Source: Gammaproteobacteria bacterium
Lineage (GTDB): Bacteria > Pseudomonadota > Gammaproteobacteria > JAADJB01
Length of the DNA stretch: 64,000 nt
Direction of reading: 5' to 3'
NCBI GenBank assembly: GCA_013151035.1
Contig: JAADJB010000023.1
Location: 1 to 64,000 of the forward strand
A program made the translations under genes and the position numbers. Positions 47,187 through 58,091 of this stretch are shown here, piece after piece. Each line of letters begins with the position of its first letter. Position 1 is the first letter of the stretch. The notes under the pieces were generated by a model, which was not told the DNA's origin, did not search any database, and saw nothing but the letters and a program-made list of their open reading frames with translations.

Positions 47187-48175
47187 GCTTTATACCCGGA
47201 AACCCCATACAAACCTGTTATCGCGGCAATACCTTGTGCACCACAAGCCCTGACCTCACCTAGATCGACAGGCAACATCCCTCCCAGGGCATAGACCGGA
47301 AATCCGACATCACGAATCAACCCTGCCAAAGCAGCCATCCCGATAGGCACAGCATGGGGATGACTCTGTGTTACCTTGACTGGAGACAAGACGACAAAAT
47401 CCACACCAATACGAGCCGCCTGTAATAAATCATCTCGCGTATGACAGGAGGCTGCAACCCATTGCGCCTCGCCCAGAGGTCTTTCTGATAATGACCACAA
47501 GCGATCCCCATTCAGATGAACTCCTTGCGCACCACAGGCAGAAACCATTGCTGCATCGGCATTCAATAATATATCTGCACCATATTCCTGACACAACTGA
47601 ACAACAGGGCCAGCATAATCCTGATAATCTTTTGCTGAAAGTAGCGGATCACGATATTGCACCAGACGCACACCCGCTTCCAGACTAATACGCAAATCAT
47701 CCAGAAACATCGGTTGACTATAAGGTGTTGAATCCGGGGTAATCAGATAACGATCTGACAATCTAATGGCATGAATAATCGCTCGGTTAGCCTGTGGAAA
47801 TGAATATTCAGCCAATAAATCCTGCGACACCCATTGCACAGGCTGACCTTCACAGGCATGCATCACACCCTGAAATTCATCCACCAGCCAGACATCAAGC
47901 AAGACCTTGCGGTCGGGATAACAATAAGGAATCTGAATCAAGGGATGAGCCGCAACCACCTCAAGATCAAGCTCTTCTTTTATCTCACGCAATAGAGCCT
48001 GATAAGACGACTCACCTGACTCCAACTTCCCTCCGGGAAACTCCCACAAATCACCCTGATCAACATTATCAGGACGCTTTGCAATTAAGACCCGAGCCCT
48101 CTTATCACGAATAACCGCAACGGCTACACGCAAGCAATCAGGATCGATATTCTGCGTTGATGCGTACATAATCAT
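47177..48175 (-). CDS. Nudix hydrolase (MutT) fused to a thiamine-phosphate-synthase-like domain
   Basis: A fusion of an 8-oxo-dGTPase-type Nudix domain and a ThiE-like TIM barrel. The Nudix box GGKLESGESSYQALLREIKEELDL spans about residues 45-68 (quoted here as GGKLESGES...REIKEEL). The barrel (about 130-330) has VQYRDP, ILLNADA, GVHLNGD, FVVLSPV and ALGG motifs. The VQYRDP form lacks the Lys of VQYRDK in active ThiE. Start 48175 or 48169 (ATG) overlaps the argJ 3' end. Function of the second domain is unproven. 332 residues. Confidence 0.88.
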   Translation of the reverse strand: MIMYASTQNIDPDCLRVAVAVIRDKRARVLIAKRPDNVDQGDLWEFPGGKLESGESSYQALLREIKEELDLEVVAAHPLIQIPYCYPDRKVLLDVWLVDEFQGVMHACEGQPVQWVSQDLLAEYSFPQANRAIIHAIRLSDRYLITPDSTPYSQPMFLDDLRISLEAGVRLVQYRDPLLSAKDYQDYAGPVVQLCQEYGADILLNADAAMVSACGAQGVHLNGDRLWSLSERPLGEAQWVAASCHTRDDLLQAARIGVDFVVLSPVKVTQSHPHAVPIGMAALAGLIRDVGFPVYALGGMLPVDLGEVRACGAQGIAAITGLYGVSGYKACQ

Positions 48176-49328
48176 ATGAGAAATCACAGGTCCACATGGA
48201 TTCTTCAACCTCACCCCGACCCAATTCTACCCGGATAGTAATCTCATTCTGTGACATAACGTGTTGACCCTGCTCCTCGCTATAATCCGGATCAGGATCA
48301 CCTCCGCGTATAATGCGAACATTACCCAGGTAAAGATCGACAGTAGCAATATCCAAGCCATCAACATCCGCTCGACCCACCGCGGCAAGAATACGACCCC
48401 AGTTCGGATCACTGGCAAACAGCGCCGTCTTTACCAGGGGTGAGTGGGCAATGGCATCCGCCACCGCCAAACATTCTGCACTATCGGCACCGCCCGCAAC
48501 CGTCACTGTAACAAACTTGGTCGCGCCCTCACCATCACGAACAATGGCCTGTGCCAATTCCACACAAAGTTCAACCAGTAGCCGACAAAAATCACCCCAT
48601 GCCGCATCGCCAGCAACGAGACCCACACCTGAACACCCGGTCGCCATCAACACACAAGAGTCATTAGTAGAGGTATCACCATCCACCGTAATCCGGTTAA
48701 ACGATTGATCAACCGCCGCATGCAGGGCATCTTGTAACAGATTAATCTCGATATCAGCATCCGTCGCAATGAAAGACAGCATGGTCGCCATATCAGGGCG
48801 AATCATGCCGGAACCCTTGGCGATACCTGTCAAGGTAATGCTTCTACCATTGACCTGCATCTGCCGGGAACAGGCTTTGGCAACAGTATCAGTGGTTAAA
48901 ATACCGTGTGCCGCTGCCTCCCAGCCATCAACATCCAGGGCATTCAGAGCAGGCTGAATACCGGCTTCAAGCCTGGATATGGGTAATTGTTCACCAATCA
49001 CCCCGGTTGAAAAGGGCAACACCTGCTGTGTTGTACAAGTCACTAGCTGCGCCAGCACCTCACAGGATTTTTCAGCATTCAATAAACCCTGATCACCGGT
49101 TCCGGCATTGGCATTACCCGTATTAACCAAAAGATAACGAGGCAGCGTTTGCTGAAGATGTGCCCTCGCCAACTGAACCGGGGCTGCACAAAAGACGTTA
49201 CGAGTAAAAACCGCAGCGCAGTGCGCACCCTTGGCAATCTCAATCACCACCAGATCACGCTGATCCGCATAACGAATCCCGGCCTCAACCGTACCCAGAC
49301 GAATACCCTTAACTGGTAATAATTTCAA
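48138..49328 (-). CDS. argJ: Glutamate N-acetyltransferase / amino-acid N-acetyltransferase
   Basis: The ornithine-cycle enzyme of arginine synthesis. It recycles the acetyl group between acetylornithine and glutamate. The autocleavage site is in KGSGMIRPDMATMLSF, with Thr182 as the nucleophile. 396 residues. The C-terminus (YDYVRINAEYRS) is the normal end. It overlaps the Nudix gene by about 38 bases, consistent with coupling. Confidence 0.96.
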   Translation of the reverse strand: MKLLPVKGIRLGTVEAGIRYADQRDLVVIEIAKGAHCAAVFTRNVFCAAPVQLARAHLQQTLPRYLLVNTGNANAGTGDQGLLNAEKSCEVLAQLVTCTTQQVLPFSTGVIGEQLPISRLEAGIQPALNALDVDGWEAAAHGILTTDTVAKACSRQMQVNGRSITLTGIAKGSGMIRPDMATMLSFIATDADIEINLLQDALHAAVDQSFNRITVDGDTSTNDSCVLMATGCSGVGLVAGDAAWGDFCRLLVELCVELAQAIVRDGEGATKFVTVTVAGGADSAECLAVADAIAHSPLVKTALFASDPNWGRILAAVGRADVDGLDIATVDLYLGNVRIIRGGDPDPDYSEEQGQHVMSQNEITIRVELGRGEVEESMWTCDFSYDYVRINAEYRS

Positions 49329-49358
49329 TGCTACCTCACTACTGCCCCGTTAACTCAG

Positions 49359-49472
49359 GAGGCAGGGATCGCTCTTCTCTGGCAGAGACCGTTGCCCGCA
49401 GGGATGCGGGCATCGAGCCTACACGGATGTATTCACGGCGTGTCTCTGATAGAGAAGAGCGATTCATGCCTC
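49359..49472 (+). repeat. Long-stem structured repeat, copy E
   Basis: A 31-bp arm (49359-49389) pairs with 49442-49472, with four imperfect positions of which two are plus-strand G.U. Hairpin 1 is GCCCGCA-GGGA-TGCGGGC. Hairpin 2 is TACA-CGGA-TGTA. The right arm ends 11 bases before the secA stop. It is the simplest copy and I used it as the reference for the core. Confidence 0.92.
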
Positions 49473-49483
49473 GGATTAAAAAG

Positions 49484-52231
49484 TTAACTCAACTTACCAT
49501 GACACTGCTTATATTTCTTACCCGAACCACAAGGACAAGGGTGATTTCTTCCAACCTTTTTATTTTGTCGCACAAAGGGAGAATGATCCCCCGTATCTTC
49601 GGCATCTTCAGCGTCAGGATCGTGAATCTTTGTCGTCTCCGGATTATTAAAATCAGCATGCCGAAAACTCATAGGGGTCTGTTTCGTCCTGCGTTGCTCC
49701 ATTGCCTGCACATCTTCCTCTGCACGCACCTGCACCTTGGAGATAATTCCCACCACCTCATGCTTGATACGTTCAAGCAGATCGGTGAACATTTCAAATG
49801 ATTCCTTCTTATATTCCTGCTTGGGATTTTTCTGTGCATAACTACGCAAATGAATACCCTGGCGTAGATAATCCATTGCTGCCAGGTGTTCCTTCCAGCT
49901 ACCATCCAGCACTTGCAACATCACCGACTTTTCAAAATGGCGCACGACATCACTGCCCGCCTGTGTCTCTTTATCCTTATAGGCATTGACCACCTCATCC
50001 AGTATCTTGTTACGCAAGGTCTCTTCATGCAGATTATCATCCTCATCCAGCCACTGCTGAATCGGCATGGGCTGGGCAAAGTCCTGTTCAATCGCCTGTT
50101 CCAGGCCTGCAACATCCCACATCTCATCCAGACTACCCGGGGGAATAAAGTTATTAATCAAATGGGTAAGTACATCTGTCCGCATAACATCCACGACATC
50201 AGAGACATCATCAGCTGCCATTAACTCATTACGGCGGGTATAGACCACTCGACGCTGATCATTCGCGACATCATCAAACTCCAACAGACTTTTACGGATA
50301 CCAAAATTCTGTGCCTCAACCTTACGTTGTGCATTCTCAATGGCCTTGGTGACCCATGGATGTTCAATAGCCTCACCCTCTTCCATGCCCAGTTTCTGCA
50401 TTAACCCGGACATCCTGTCAGAGGCAAAGATGCGCATTAAATTATCGTTTAAGGAAAGATAAAAGCGACTGGATCCAACGTCACCCTGTCGACCTGAACG
50501 CCCTCTTAACTGATTATCAACCCGTCTTGATTCATGGCGCTCGGTACCGATAATATGCAACCCGCCTTTTTCCAGCACCAGATTATGCCGTTGCTGCCAG
50601 GCATCCCTTATGGCACTTTCCTGTTCAGCAGATATTTCACCAGCACCCTTCAGCTCCTCATCCAGGCTACCACCCAACACGATATCCGTACCTCGACCAG
50701 CCATATTGGTCGCAATGGTTATCGCACCAGGCGCACCGGCCTGGGCAACAATATGCGCCTCTCTTTCATGTTGTTTGGCATTCAACACCTCATGTTTAAC
50801 GCCATCTTTCTGCAACAAACCGGAGAGTAACTCTGATGTTTCAATAGATGCTGTACCAACCAGCACAGGCTGCCCCCGCTGCTGACAATCCTTAACATCA
50901 TCCTTGATCGCCTGGAACTTTTCCTCGGTCGTCAGGTATACCAGATCCCCGTGGTCAGTACGATTCATACCCTGATGAGTAGGAATCACCAACACTTCTA
51001 GACCATAGATTTGTTGAAACTCATAGGCTTCAGTATCAGCCGTACCGGTCATACCTGATAATTTTTTATACAGGCGGAAATAATTCTGGAAGGTGATTGA
51101 AGCCAGCGTTTGGTTTTCACTCTGGATCTGCAAACCTTCTTTAGCCTCAAGTGCTTGATGCAGCCCCTCTGACCAGCGTCGACCCGGCATCGTGCGCCCA
51201 GTAAACTCATCAACAATCACAATTTGCTGATCCTGAACAATATAATCTACATCTTTATGAAATAACACATGGGCACGCAGAGAGGCCATCACATGATGCA
51301 TTAAACCCAGATTAGTCGCATCGTACAGACTTTCACCTTCACCAAGAAGTCCTTCATCCATCAACAAATCTTCTACATGTTGATGACCATCTTCACTGAG
51401 ATGAATCTGCTTATGTTCTTCATCGACGTTATAATCTCCGGCTCCATATTCATCTTCTCCCTCCGCTTTTTCTTCTCGCTTTTCCTGTCGAGTCAACGCA
51501 GGAACCAACTGATTAACCTGCGTATACAAATCACCCGCATCATCGGCCGGCCCGGAGATAACCAGTGGCGTGCGCGCCTCATCAATCAGGATGGAATCAA
51601 CCTCATCAACAACAGCAAAGTGCAAATCTCTTTGCATCTTGTCTTCCAGTCGAAAGGCCATATTGTCACGCAGATAATCAAAACCAAATTCATTATTGGT
51701 GCCATAGACAATATCACAGGCATAGGCCGCCTGTTTCTCAGTAGCATCCTGACCCGCAACAATAACGCCCGTTTTCAGCCCAAGGAAATCGTATAAACGC
51801 CCCATCCACTCGGCATCACGACTCGCCAAATAATCATTAACGGTAACCACATGAACACCATGCCCCGGCAAGGCATTCAAATAAACAGCCAATGTCGCCA
51901 CCAGGGTCTTGCCTTCTCCCGTCTTCATCTCGGCTATCTTGCCTTGATGCAGGGCCATACCACCAATCAGCTGCACATCAAAATGACGCATATCCAACAC
52001 GCGCTTACTGGCCTCACGCACAACAGCAAAGACCTCTGGTAGAAGTATATCCAACTCTTCCCCTGATTCCAGACGAGAACGAAAATCATCCGTTTTCCCC
52101 TTTAATGCCTCGTCACTTAAAGCAGCAATGCCTTCTTCCAACGCATTAATCTTATCGACCGTCAGCATCATCTTTTTAATCAGACGATCATTACGACTAC
52201 CAAATATCTTTTTTATTAATTTACCAAGCAT
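49484..52231 (-). CDS. secA: Preprotein translocase ATPase SecA
   Basis: The motor for Sec-dependent export, bound to SecYEG. Walker A is in [15 protein letters not shown] and Walker B in [15 protein letters not shown]. The PPXD, HSD and helical wing regions follow in order. The C-terminal zinc/SecB-binding [14 protein letters not shown] is intact. 915 residues. It lies upstream of argJ, the canonical order. Confidence 0.98.
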   Translation of the reverse strand: MLGKLIKKIFGSRNDRLIKKMMLTVDKINALEEGIAALSDEALKGKTDDFRSRLESGEELDILLPEVFAVVREASKRVLDMRHFDVQLIGGMALHQGKIAEMKTGEGKTLVATLAVYLNALPGHGVHVVTVNDYLASRDAEWMGRLYDFLGLKTGVIVAGQDATEKQAAYACDIVYGTNNEFGFDYLRDNMAFRLEDKMQRDLHFAVVDEVDSILIDEARTPLVISGPADDAGDLYTQVNQLVPALTRQEKREEKAEGEDEYGAGDYNVDEEHKQIHLSEDGHQHVEDLLMDEGLLGEGESLYDATNLGLMHHVMASLRAHVLFHKDVDYIVQDQQIVIVDEFTGRTMPGRRWSEGLHQALEAKEGLQIQSENQTLASITFQNYFRLYKKLSGMTGTADTEAYEFQQIYGLEVLVIPTHQGMNRTDHGDLVYLTTEEKFQAIKDDVKDCQQRGQPVLVGTASIETSELLSGLLQKDGVKHEVLNAKQHEREAHIVAQAGAPGAITIATNMAGRGTDIVLGGSLDEELKGAGEISAEQESAIRDAWQQRHNLVLEKGGLHIIGTERHESRRVDNQLRGRSGRQGDVGSSRFYLSLNDNLMRIFASDRMSGLMQKLGMEEGEAIEHPWVTKAIENAQRKVEAQNFGIRKSLLEFDDVANDQRRVVYTRRNELMAADDVSDVVDVMRTDVLTHLINNFIPPGSLDEMWDVAGLEQAIEQDFAQPMPIQQWLDEDDNLHEETLRNKILDEVVNAYKDKETQAGSDVVRHFEKSVMLQVLDGSWKEHLAAMDYLRQGIHLRSYAQKNPKQEYKKESFEMFTDLLERIKHEVVGIISKVQVRAEEDVQAMEQRRTKQTPMSFRHADFNNPETTKIHDPDAEDAEDTGDHSPFVRQNKKVGRNHPCPCGSGKKYKQCHGKLS

Positions 52232-52273
52232 GAATAATACCGAATAATTGTGATTATAACTGCAAGCCTGCCA

Positions 52274-53206
52274 CTACCCGCGCGCACTATTAACATAACG
52301 CACAGGATCGACTGTCTTGCCATTCTTTAACACTTCAAAATGAACATGGGGCCCGGTCGAACGACCACTTGACCCCATCAATGCCACACACTGACCTTTC
52401 TTGACTGTATCACCAATAACGACCAAATTCTTTTGATTATGAGCGTAACGTGTTACATAGCCATTACCATGATTCACCTCAACCATATTACCGTAACCTG
52501 AACGTTGACCAGACCAGGTCACCACACCAGCCGCTACCGTAATAATATCACTCCCCATCTTACCCGCGTAATCAACGCCCTTGTGTATTGCCTGACGACC
52601 ACTGAAAGGATCGGTGCGTTGACCAAAACGAGAAGATAACCAGCCTTTATTAATCGGCCTACCGCTAGGCATCCCCTGATCCACTAAATTCTGGTTAAGA
52701 ATCATTGCCTCTAGCACCAATAACTGCTGTTGACGATCATCCATCTGTAGCGATAACTCACGCATGGTGACAATAAAATCCTCAATTGATATGGCCTGCA
52801 GATATTCAGCGGTATTAGCACCACCCACTGCGGGCATCTCGGCAAAATTAAATTCCCCATAATCCAGCTGGGCAATCTCAGTGAGATGCTGACCAAAGGC
52901 ATTCATTCTCACCATCTGTGCCTGTATTTGCCCCAGACGTAATGCCAATGCATCCAGATTAATCTGTGAAACATGCTCCATCTGCGCCAATTCCTGTTGC
53001 TGCGCATTGAGCAAGGACTGCCAGTCATTAACCGTAATAAGAGGCTGTTCCTCAGCGACGCGCTGCCCCAGATAATAACCAGAGACAAATAATAGCGTGA
53101 ATACCAAAGCAATAAGACTAACCATTAACAGGAAGGGGCGTGATTCAGAAAGATTGATACTTCCAGGTCTTCCCTTAACCTTGCTAAAGAGTATGATATC
53201 GATCAT
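52274..53206 (-). CDS. M23 family zinc metallopeptidase (LytM)
   Basis: A membrane-anchored peptidoglycan hydrolase or envelope regulator. One TM helix (about 28-48) precedes a coiled coil (about 60-160). The M23 domain (about 190-305) has HKGVDYAG and HVHFEV, the metal-binding H-x(n)-D and HxH motifs. 310 residues. A family member lies between secA and lpxC in Pseudomonas too. Divergent from dciA. Confidence 0.93.
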   Translation of the reverse strand: MIDIILFSKVKGRPGSINLSESRPFLLMVSLIALVFTLLFVSGYYLGQRVAEEQPLITVNDWQSLLNAQQQELAQMEHVSQINLDALALRLGQIQAQMVRMNAFGQHLTEIAQLDYGEFNFAEMPAVGGANTAEYLQAISIEDFIVTMRELSLQMDDRQQQLLVLEAMILNQNLVDQGMPSGRPINKGWLSSRFGQRTDPFSGRQAIHKGVDYAGKMGSDIITVAAGVVTWSGQRSGYGNMVEVNHGNGYVTRYAHNQKNLVVIGDTVKKGQCVALMGSSGRSTGPHVHFEVLKNGKTVDPVRYVNSARG

Positions 53207-53326
53207 AGACTGGTTTAATACTCAAATCAGGCGACAGTTAACGACGACGCATTCGTAGCGAAATTATATTAGAAATCAAGCAACTTATCTCTAAAATTCT
53301 GCAAAAAAGACGATAAAACAACCACT

Positions 53327-53779
53327 ATGCCCAGTAAACACCCTATTCGTATCCAGCAACTCATTAAAAATGGGCGTTATCCCCAACTCAAACAATTACA
53401 ACGACAGATAAAACAGTCAGACAATCTCACTGATCTACTGCATGAAATCATCCCGTTTGCCATGCATCAACATTGTCAGGCAGGCATACTGCACGATAAA
53501 TTACTGGTTATCATCACCAACTCCGCAGCATGGGCAACACGCTTACGCTACCTGACACCACAGATTATCCAGCACATGAAAAAGCGTTATCGTGCACCGA
53601 TCAACAAGATTCAGGTAAAAATCCGTCCACAAGCCAAAGAACCCCAAAAACCAACCCGACAGGCCACAACCCTATCAAAGGAAAACGCTGAATTACTGAA
53701 AAAAACCGCAAATTCTATTCAAGACCCGGAACTCGCTGAGGCATTATTAAAACTATCACGCCTCTCCCCTCATTCCTGA
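53327..53779 (+). CDS. dciA: DciA/DUF721 family protein
   Basis: A 150-residue protein. The N-terminal KH-like DUF721 domain (about 10-95) has the LLVIITNSAAWATRLRYL strand, and the C-terminal part is a basic, helical tail. DciA loads or assists the replicative helicase DnaB in bacteria that lack DnaC. It is in its usual place next to lpxC/secA but on the opposite strand. Assignment rests on this context and the domain pattern. Confidence 0.8.
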   Translation: MPSKHPIRIQQLIKNGRYPQLKQLQRQIKQSDNLTDLLHEIIPFAMHQHCQAGILHDKLLVIITNSAAWATRLRYLTPQIIQHMKKRYRAPINKIQVKIRPQAKEPQKPTRQATTLSKENAELLKKTANSIQDPELAEALLKLSRLSPHS

Positions 53780-53793
53780 CAGACATTAACCCT

Positions 53794-54705
53794 CTACATC
53801 GCTGCGACCGGTTGAACAAACGAGATCGGTGCCAATTCATCATCTTCAAAGGTCACTGATTCCCAGGCATCCTGCTGACACAACAAGGCATTCAATAACT
53901 TGTTATTCAGTGTATGACCCGATTTATAACCATGAAATGAACCAATCAGACTATGGCCCAGCAAATAAAGATCGCCAATTGCATCCAAAATCTTGTGTTT
54001 CACAAACTCATCACTATAACGCAAGCCATCCTCATTCAGGATACGGTAGTCATCAAGCACGACGGCATTATCCAGACTCCCACCCAAGGCCAACTTGCGT
54101 TCGCGTAACTGTTCAATATCATTCATAAAACCAAAGGTGCGAGCACGACTCACTTCACGTACAAAGGAGGTCGTCGAAAAATCAACTTCAGCACACTGCC
54201 CACGTCCCTTGAAAACAGGGTGATCGAAATCAATCGTAAAGCCGACCTTAAAACCTTCAAAGGGTCTGAAACAGGCCCATTTGTCGCCATCACTCACTTT
54301 GATCTCTTGCTTGATACGGATAAAACGTTTCGCTGCCTTTTGTTCCTCGATTCCAGCTGACTGTATCAGAAAGACAAAGGGCCCGGCACTGCCATCCATA
54401 ATAGGCACCTCAGGGGCACTTAGATCAATATAGGCATTATCAATACCCAGCCCGGCACAGGCGGATAACAGATGTTCAACGGTAGAAATTTGTACATCAC
54501 CATTCACAATAGCTGTCGACAGACGTGTATCACCCACGTTTTCGGTCCGCGCCCGAATCTCCACTGGTTCATCCAGATCCGTGCGGCGAAAGACAATCCC
54601 TGTATCAACCGCCGCTGGACGCAGTGTCATATATATCTTCTCACCCGTGTGTAAACCCACACCGGTAGCGCGAATAATGTTCTTCAGGGTACGCTGACAA
54701 ATCAT
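53794..54705 (-). CDS. lpxC: UDP-3-O-acyl-N-acetylglucosamine deacetylase LpxC
   Basis: The committed step of lipid A synthesis. Zinc ligands are visible in [14 protein letters not shown] (His79), HKILDAIGD (His-xxx-Asp) and the C-terminal catalytic His in GHTLNNKL. I use the ATG at 54705 ([10 protein letters not shown]). This gives 303 residues, close to E. coli (305), and leaves out an upstream frame with no homology. It follows ftsZ after 168 bases. Confidence 0.97.
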   Translation of the reverse strand: MICQRTLKNIIRATGVGLHTGEKIYMTLRPAAVDTGIVFRRTDLDEPVEIRARTENVGDTRLSTAIVNGDVQISTVEHLLSACAGLGIDNAYIDLSAPEVPIMDGSAGPFVFLIQSAGIEEQKAAKRFIRIKQEIKVSDGDKWACFRPFEGFKVGFTIDFDHPVFKGRGQCAEVDFSTTSFVREVSRARTFGFMNDIEQLRERKLALGGSLDNAVVLDDYRILNEDGLRYSDEFVKHKILDAIGDLYLLGHSLIGSFHGYKSGHTLNNKLLNALLCQQDAWESVTFEDDELAPISFVQPVAAM

Positions 54706-54801
54706 ACTATGGGTAATCTCTTTGTAAAACCATCTGGAAATCATTGGCTAAAGCCAAACAATGGCGCGAATTCTACCATTAATCAGGGTAAGAAGCGACC
54801 C

Positions 54802-54837
54802 TGTTGGGTTACGCGATAAATCGCTAACCCAACCTAC
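54802..54837. repeat. Palindromic repeat in the lpxC-ftsZ spacer
   Basis: TGTTGGGTTACGCGATAAATCGCTAACCCAACCTAC (written here in part: GGGTTA, GCGAT, AAA, TCGC, TAACCC) is an imperfect palindrome. Its form, an AACCCAACCTAC end with a variable centre, is of a type seen widely in bacterial intergenic repeats. Only one copy is in this window. Confidence 0.65.
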
Positions 54838-54873
54838 ACAACCAACCATCAACCCAACAAAACCCTGTTAAAC

Positions 54874-56019
54874 TTAATCTGCCTGACGGCGCAAAAAGGC
54901 AGGAACATCCAGATAATCAAAATCTTCCTTCTTCATCACTCGAGGTTCTTCCATTTTGGTCGGATTTTTACGAATCATAGTAGGGATATCGTAATCCGTT
55001 GCAGCATCCACTGCTGCTGGTTTAACCATCGCAATAACCGGCGCTTCTTCCTGTTGCTTCTGCACATCCCCACCCAGCCCCGTTGCCACAACGGTCACAC
55101 GAACCTCATCCCCCAGTTCAGGATCAATGGCGGTACCAATCACAATGTTTGCATTAGGAGAGGCAAAGCTCTTAATGGTATCACCCACTGTAGAAAATTC
55201 ACGCAGCCCTAGATTCGACGCGGTCACATTAACCAGGATGCCACGCGCACCCGTCAGATTTACATTCTCCAGTAGCGGACTGGCCACCGCCGCCTCAGCA
55301 GCTTCTCTAGCACGATCAGCGCCTGTAGCCGAACCCGAACCCATCATAGCCATACCCATCTCTGACATCACTGTGCGCACATCAGCAAAATCGACATTCA
55401 TTTCACCTGGACGGGTAATTAAATCAGCAATACCTTGCACGGCACCCAACAAGACATCATTAGCCTCACCAAATGCTTCCATTAAACCGACATCCTCCGG
55501 CAACACATCCAGCAGATTTTCATTCGGTATCGTGATCAGCGAATCCACATGCTGACTCAGCTCAGCAATACCTGCCTCAGCCACCTTCATCCGTTTATCA
55601 CCCTCAAAACCAAAGGGTTTGGTCACAACAGCAACCGTCAGGATACCAAGCTCTTTTGCCACCTGGGCAACAACAGGTGCAGCACCCGTCCCGGTACCAC
55701 CACCCATGCCGGCAGTAATAAACAACATATCAGCACCACGGATCACCTCTTCCAGACGATCTCTGTCTTCCATTGCCGCCTTACGACCAACCTCTGGATC
55801 AGCACCCGCACCAAGCCCCTTGGTAATATCCGTCCCTAATTGCAAACAAACACCATCACTAATATCCATCATTGCCTGTGCATCAGTATTCGCACAAACA
55901 AACTCTACGGCCTCCACATTAGCATTAACCATGTGTTGAACAGCATTACCGCCACCACCACCAACACCGATCACCTTAATCACTGCACCCTGACTATAAC
56001 TATCGACTAACTCGTACAT
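54874..56019 (-). CDS. ftsZ: Cell division protein FtsZ
   Basis: The tubulin-like GTPase that forms the division ring. It has the tubulin signature GGGTGTGAAP (about 103-112) and the T7 synergy loop NVDFADVRTV. The C-terminal tail DVPAFLRRQAD binds FtsA/ZipA/ZapD. Start is ATG at 56019, with GGAGGGG 6 bases upstream, giving 381 residues. It follows ftsA. Confidence 0.98.
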   Translation of the reverse strand: MYELVDSYSQGAVIKVIGVGGGGGNAVQHMVNANVEAVEFVCANTDAQAMMDISDGVCLQLGTDITKGLGAGADPEVGRKAAMEDRDRLEEVIRGADMLFITAGMGGGTGTGAAPVVAQVAKELGILTVAVVTKPFGFEGDKRMKVAEAGIAELSQHVDSLITIPNENLLDVLPEDVGLMEAFGEANDVLLGAVQGIADLITRPGEMNVDFADVRTVMSEMGMAMMGSGSATGADRAREAAEAAVASPLLENVNLTGARGILVNVTASNLGLREFSTVGDTIKSFASPNANIVIGTAIDPELGDEVRVTVVATGLGGDVQKQQEEAPVIAMVKPAAVDAATDYDIPTMIRKNPTKMEEPRVMKKEDFDYLDVPAFLRRQAD

Positions 56020-56058
56020 AACAACCCCTCCAGGCATTATCAAACAACCGTATTCAAA

Positions 56059-57294
56059 TTAAAAATTACCCTGAAACCAACTCTTCATTCTCTCCAGAAC
56101 CCCCTTGATTCCGGTACCAAAACCACCCCCCACCGGAGGTTTATTACAATGTTCCAATCCGTACTTCAATAAACCAACACCCGTTGCATAAATCGGGTTA
56201 CGCACCACCTCAACCAGCCCACTAACATCCTGCGGCACACCAAGACGTACTGGCATATGAAATATCTCTTCTGCCAGATCAATCAAACCCTCAATCTTCG
56301 AACTACCCCCGGTCAGCACGATACCGGCAGCCACCAAATCCTCAAAACCACTACGCCTCAATTCAGACTGAATCAATATCATCAATTCTTCATAGCGTGG
56401 CCCCACCACCTCAACCAGGGTTTGGCGAGCCAGCCGACGCGCAGGCCTGTCACCCACACCGGGCACTTCAATCGTTTCATCGCCTCCGGCCAACTGCGAT
56501 AACACACAGGAATATTTAATCTTGATCTCTTCCGCAAACTGCGTTGGTGTCCTCAATGCCACAGCAATATCATTCGTCACCTGATCACCCGCCACCGGAA
56601 TAACAGCGGTATGACGAATAGACCCTCCTGTGAACACAGCAATATCAGTCGTACCACCACCGATGTCCACCAGACACACACCGAGATCTTTTTCATCCTC
56701 GGTTAATACTGAATAACTGGAGGCCAACTGTTCTAGAATGATGTCATCAACCTCCAGACCACAACGACGCACACATTTAATAATATTCTGGGCGGCACTC
56801 ACGGCACCAGTCACCAGGTGTACCTTTGCTTCCATACGTACACCCGACATACCAATGGGCTCACGAATACCTTCCTGACGATCAATAATATATTCCTGCG
56901 GCAAGATATGAAGAACACGTTGGTCAGCGGGGATAGCAACGGCACGCGCAGCATCAATGACACGCTCAACATCACCCTGCATCACCTCTTTATCGCGTAT
57001 CGCGACAATGCCGTGTGAATTCAAACTACGAATATGGCTACCGGCAATCCCGGCATAAACCGAATTAATCTGACACCCCGCCATCAATTCAGCCTCCTCA
57101 ACAGCGCGCTGAATAGACTTCACGGTCGATTCAATATTAATCACCACACCTTTCTTCAAACCCTGTGACTTGTGTGAACCAATACCAATAATTTCAACAT
57201 CACCATCAACAGTAATCTCACCGACAATTGCTACAATCTTGGAGGTGCCAATATCGAGACCAACAATCATGTCTTTCTCAGTCTTTTTTGACAT
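56059..57294 (-). CDS. ftsA: Cell division protein FtsA
   Basis: An actin-like membrane anchor for FtsZ. It has DIGTSKIVAIVGEI near the N-terminus (phosphate 1), LVDIGGGTTDIAVF (phosphate 2) and VLTGGSSKIEGL (adenosine). The C-terminal amphipathic helix is present (VLERMKSWFQGNF). 411 residues. It directly abuts the ftsQ stop. Confidence 0.97.
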   Translation of the reverse strand: MSKKTEKDMIVGLDIGTSKIVAIVGEITVDGDVEIIGIGSHKSQGLKKGVVINIESTVKSIQRAVEEAELMAGCQINSVYAGIAGSHIRSLNSHGIVAIRDKEVMQGDVERVIDAARAVAIPADQRVLHILPQEYIIDRQEGIREPIGMSGVRMEAKVHLVTGAVSAAQNIIKCVRRCGLEVDDIILEQLASSYSVLTEDEKDLGVCLVDIGGGTTDIAVFTGGSIRHTAVIPVAGDQVTNDIAVALRTPTQFAEEIKIKYSCVLSQLAGGDETIEVPGVGDRPARRLARQTLVEVVGPRYEELMILIQSELRRSGFEDLVAAGIVLTGGSSKIEGLIDLAEEIFHMPVRLGVPQDVSGLVEVVRNPIYATGVGLLKYGLEHCNKPPVGGGFGTGIKGVLERMKSWFQGNF

Positions 57295-58089
57295 TTATAA
57301 TCTCTCCTGCTGACGACCATTAGCCGCCTGTAAACTCCGATTATCCCAACGTACAGAAAAACCATTGCTATAACGCATATCCACAACATGCCGGCCATAT
57401 CGTTGCCCGGAAAACACCTGGGGGTACACTTCTACAAAACGCAACAACTGTTGATAAACATCCTTACGCCCCAACCTTAATTCAACACCACTATCCATCC
57501 ACAAATCCCAGGCACGACGTTTATCCAATACCAAACTCACAATCTTCCGGTCCATACCAGCAATTATTTTTTGCATAGCCTGATACTGCTTCAACACCAG
57601 TTTCAATTGCCCATCCGGCCCCTCCAGCACAGGCAAGTTATCCGGTAATAATCCTTGAGGATAAAACAACACACCTTGATCACTGACCAGACCATCGGCA
57701 CCCCAGCGCGCCAGGGCATGATGTTCCTGCACCTGAATCAACAGGCTATCAGGCCAGATACGTCGCACCGATACACGAGCAACCCAGGGCAACGCCTCAA
57801 TCCGTTCTTTCAAGGAATCAACATCCACCGAAAAGAAGCTATCACCCAGATGAGGACGCACAACCGCATCAATATCCGTTGTATCCAGCCATAAAAAATC
57901 ACCTGCCACTTGCACATCCTGCAACGGCAACAATTCAGGATCATGCAAGGCAATCCAGCCCCAGACAAAAACCCCGCCAACCATCGACACTAGTAATGAC
58001 CAGGATAAATAGCGCAATGACAGCGGCATAACAAAACCGCTCTTCCCACTGTTTCTTTTTGCCTGACCCTGCTTCTTTTTTTTAGCCAT
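57295..58089 (-). CDS. ftsQ: Cell division protein FtsQ
   Basis: A bitopic divisome scaffold that recruits FtsL/FtsB. A short basic cytoplasmic tail (1-27) precedes one TM helix (about 28-48) and a POTRA domain (about 60-130). The beta domain contains VLDKRRAWDLWMDSG. 264 residues. It lies 2 bases from ddlB. Confidence 0.93.
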   Translation of the reverse strand: MAKKKKQGQAKRNSGKSGFVMPLSLRYLSWSLLVSMVGGVFVWGWIALHDPELLPLQDVQVAGDFLWLDTTDIDAVVRPHLGDSFFSVDVDSLKERIEALPWVARVSVRRIWPDSLLIQVQEHHALARWGADGLVSDQGVLFYPQGLLPDNLPVLEGPDGQLKLVLKQYQAMQKIIAGMDRKIVSLVLDKRRAWDLWMDSGVELRLGRKDVYQQLLRFVEVYPQVFSGQRYGRHVVDMRYSNGFSVRWDNRSLQAANGRQQERL

Positions 58090-58091
58090 GA

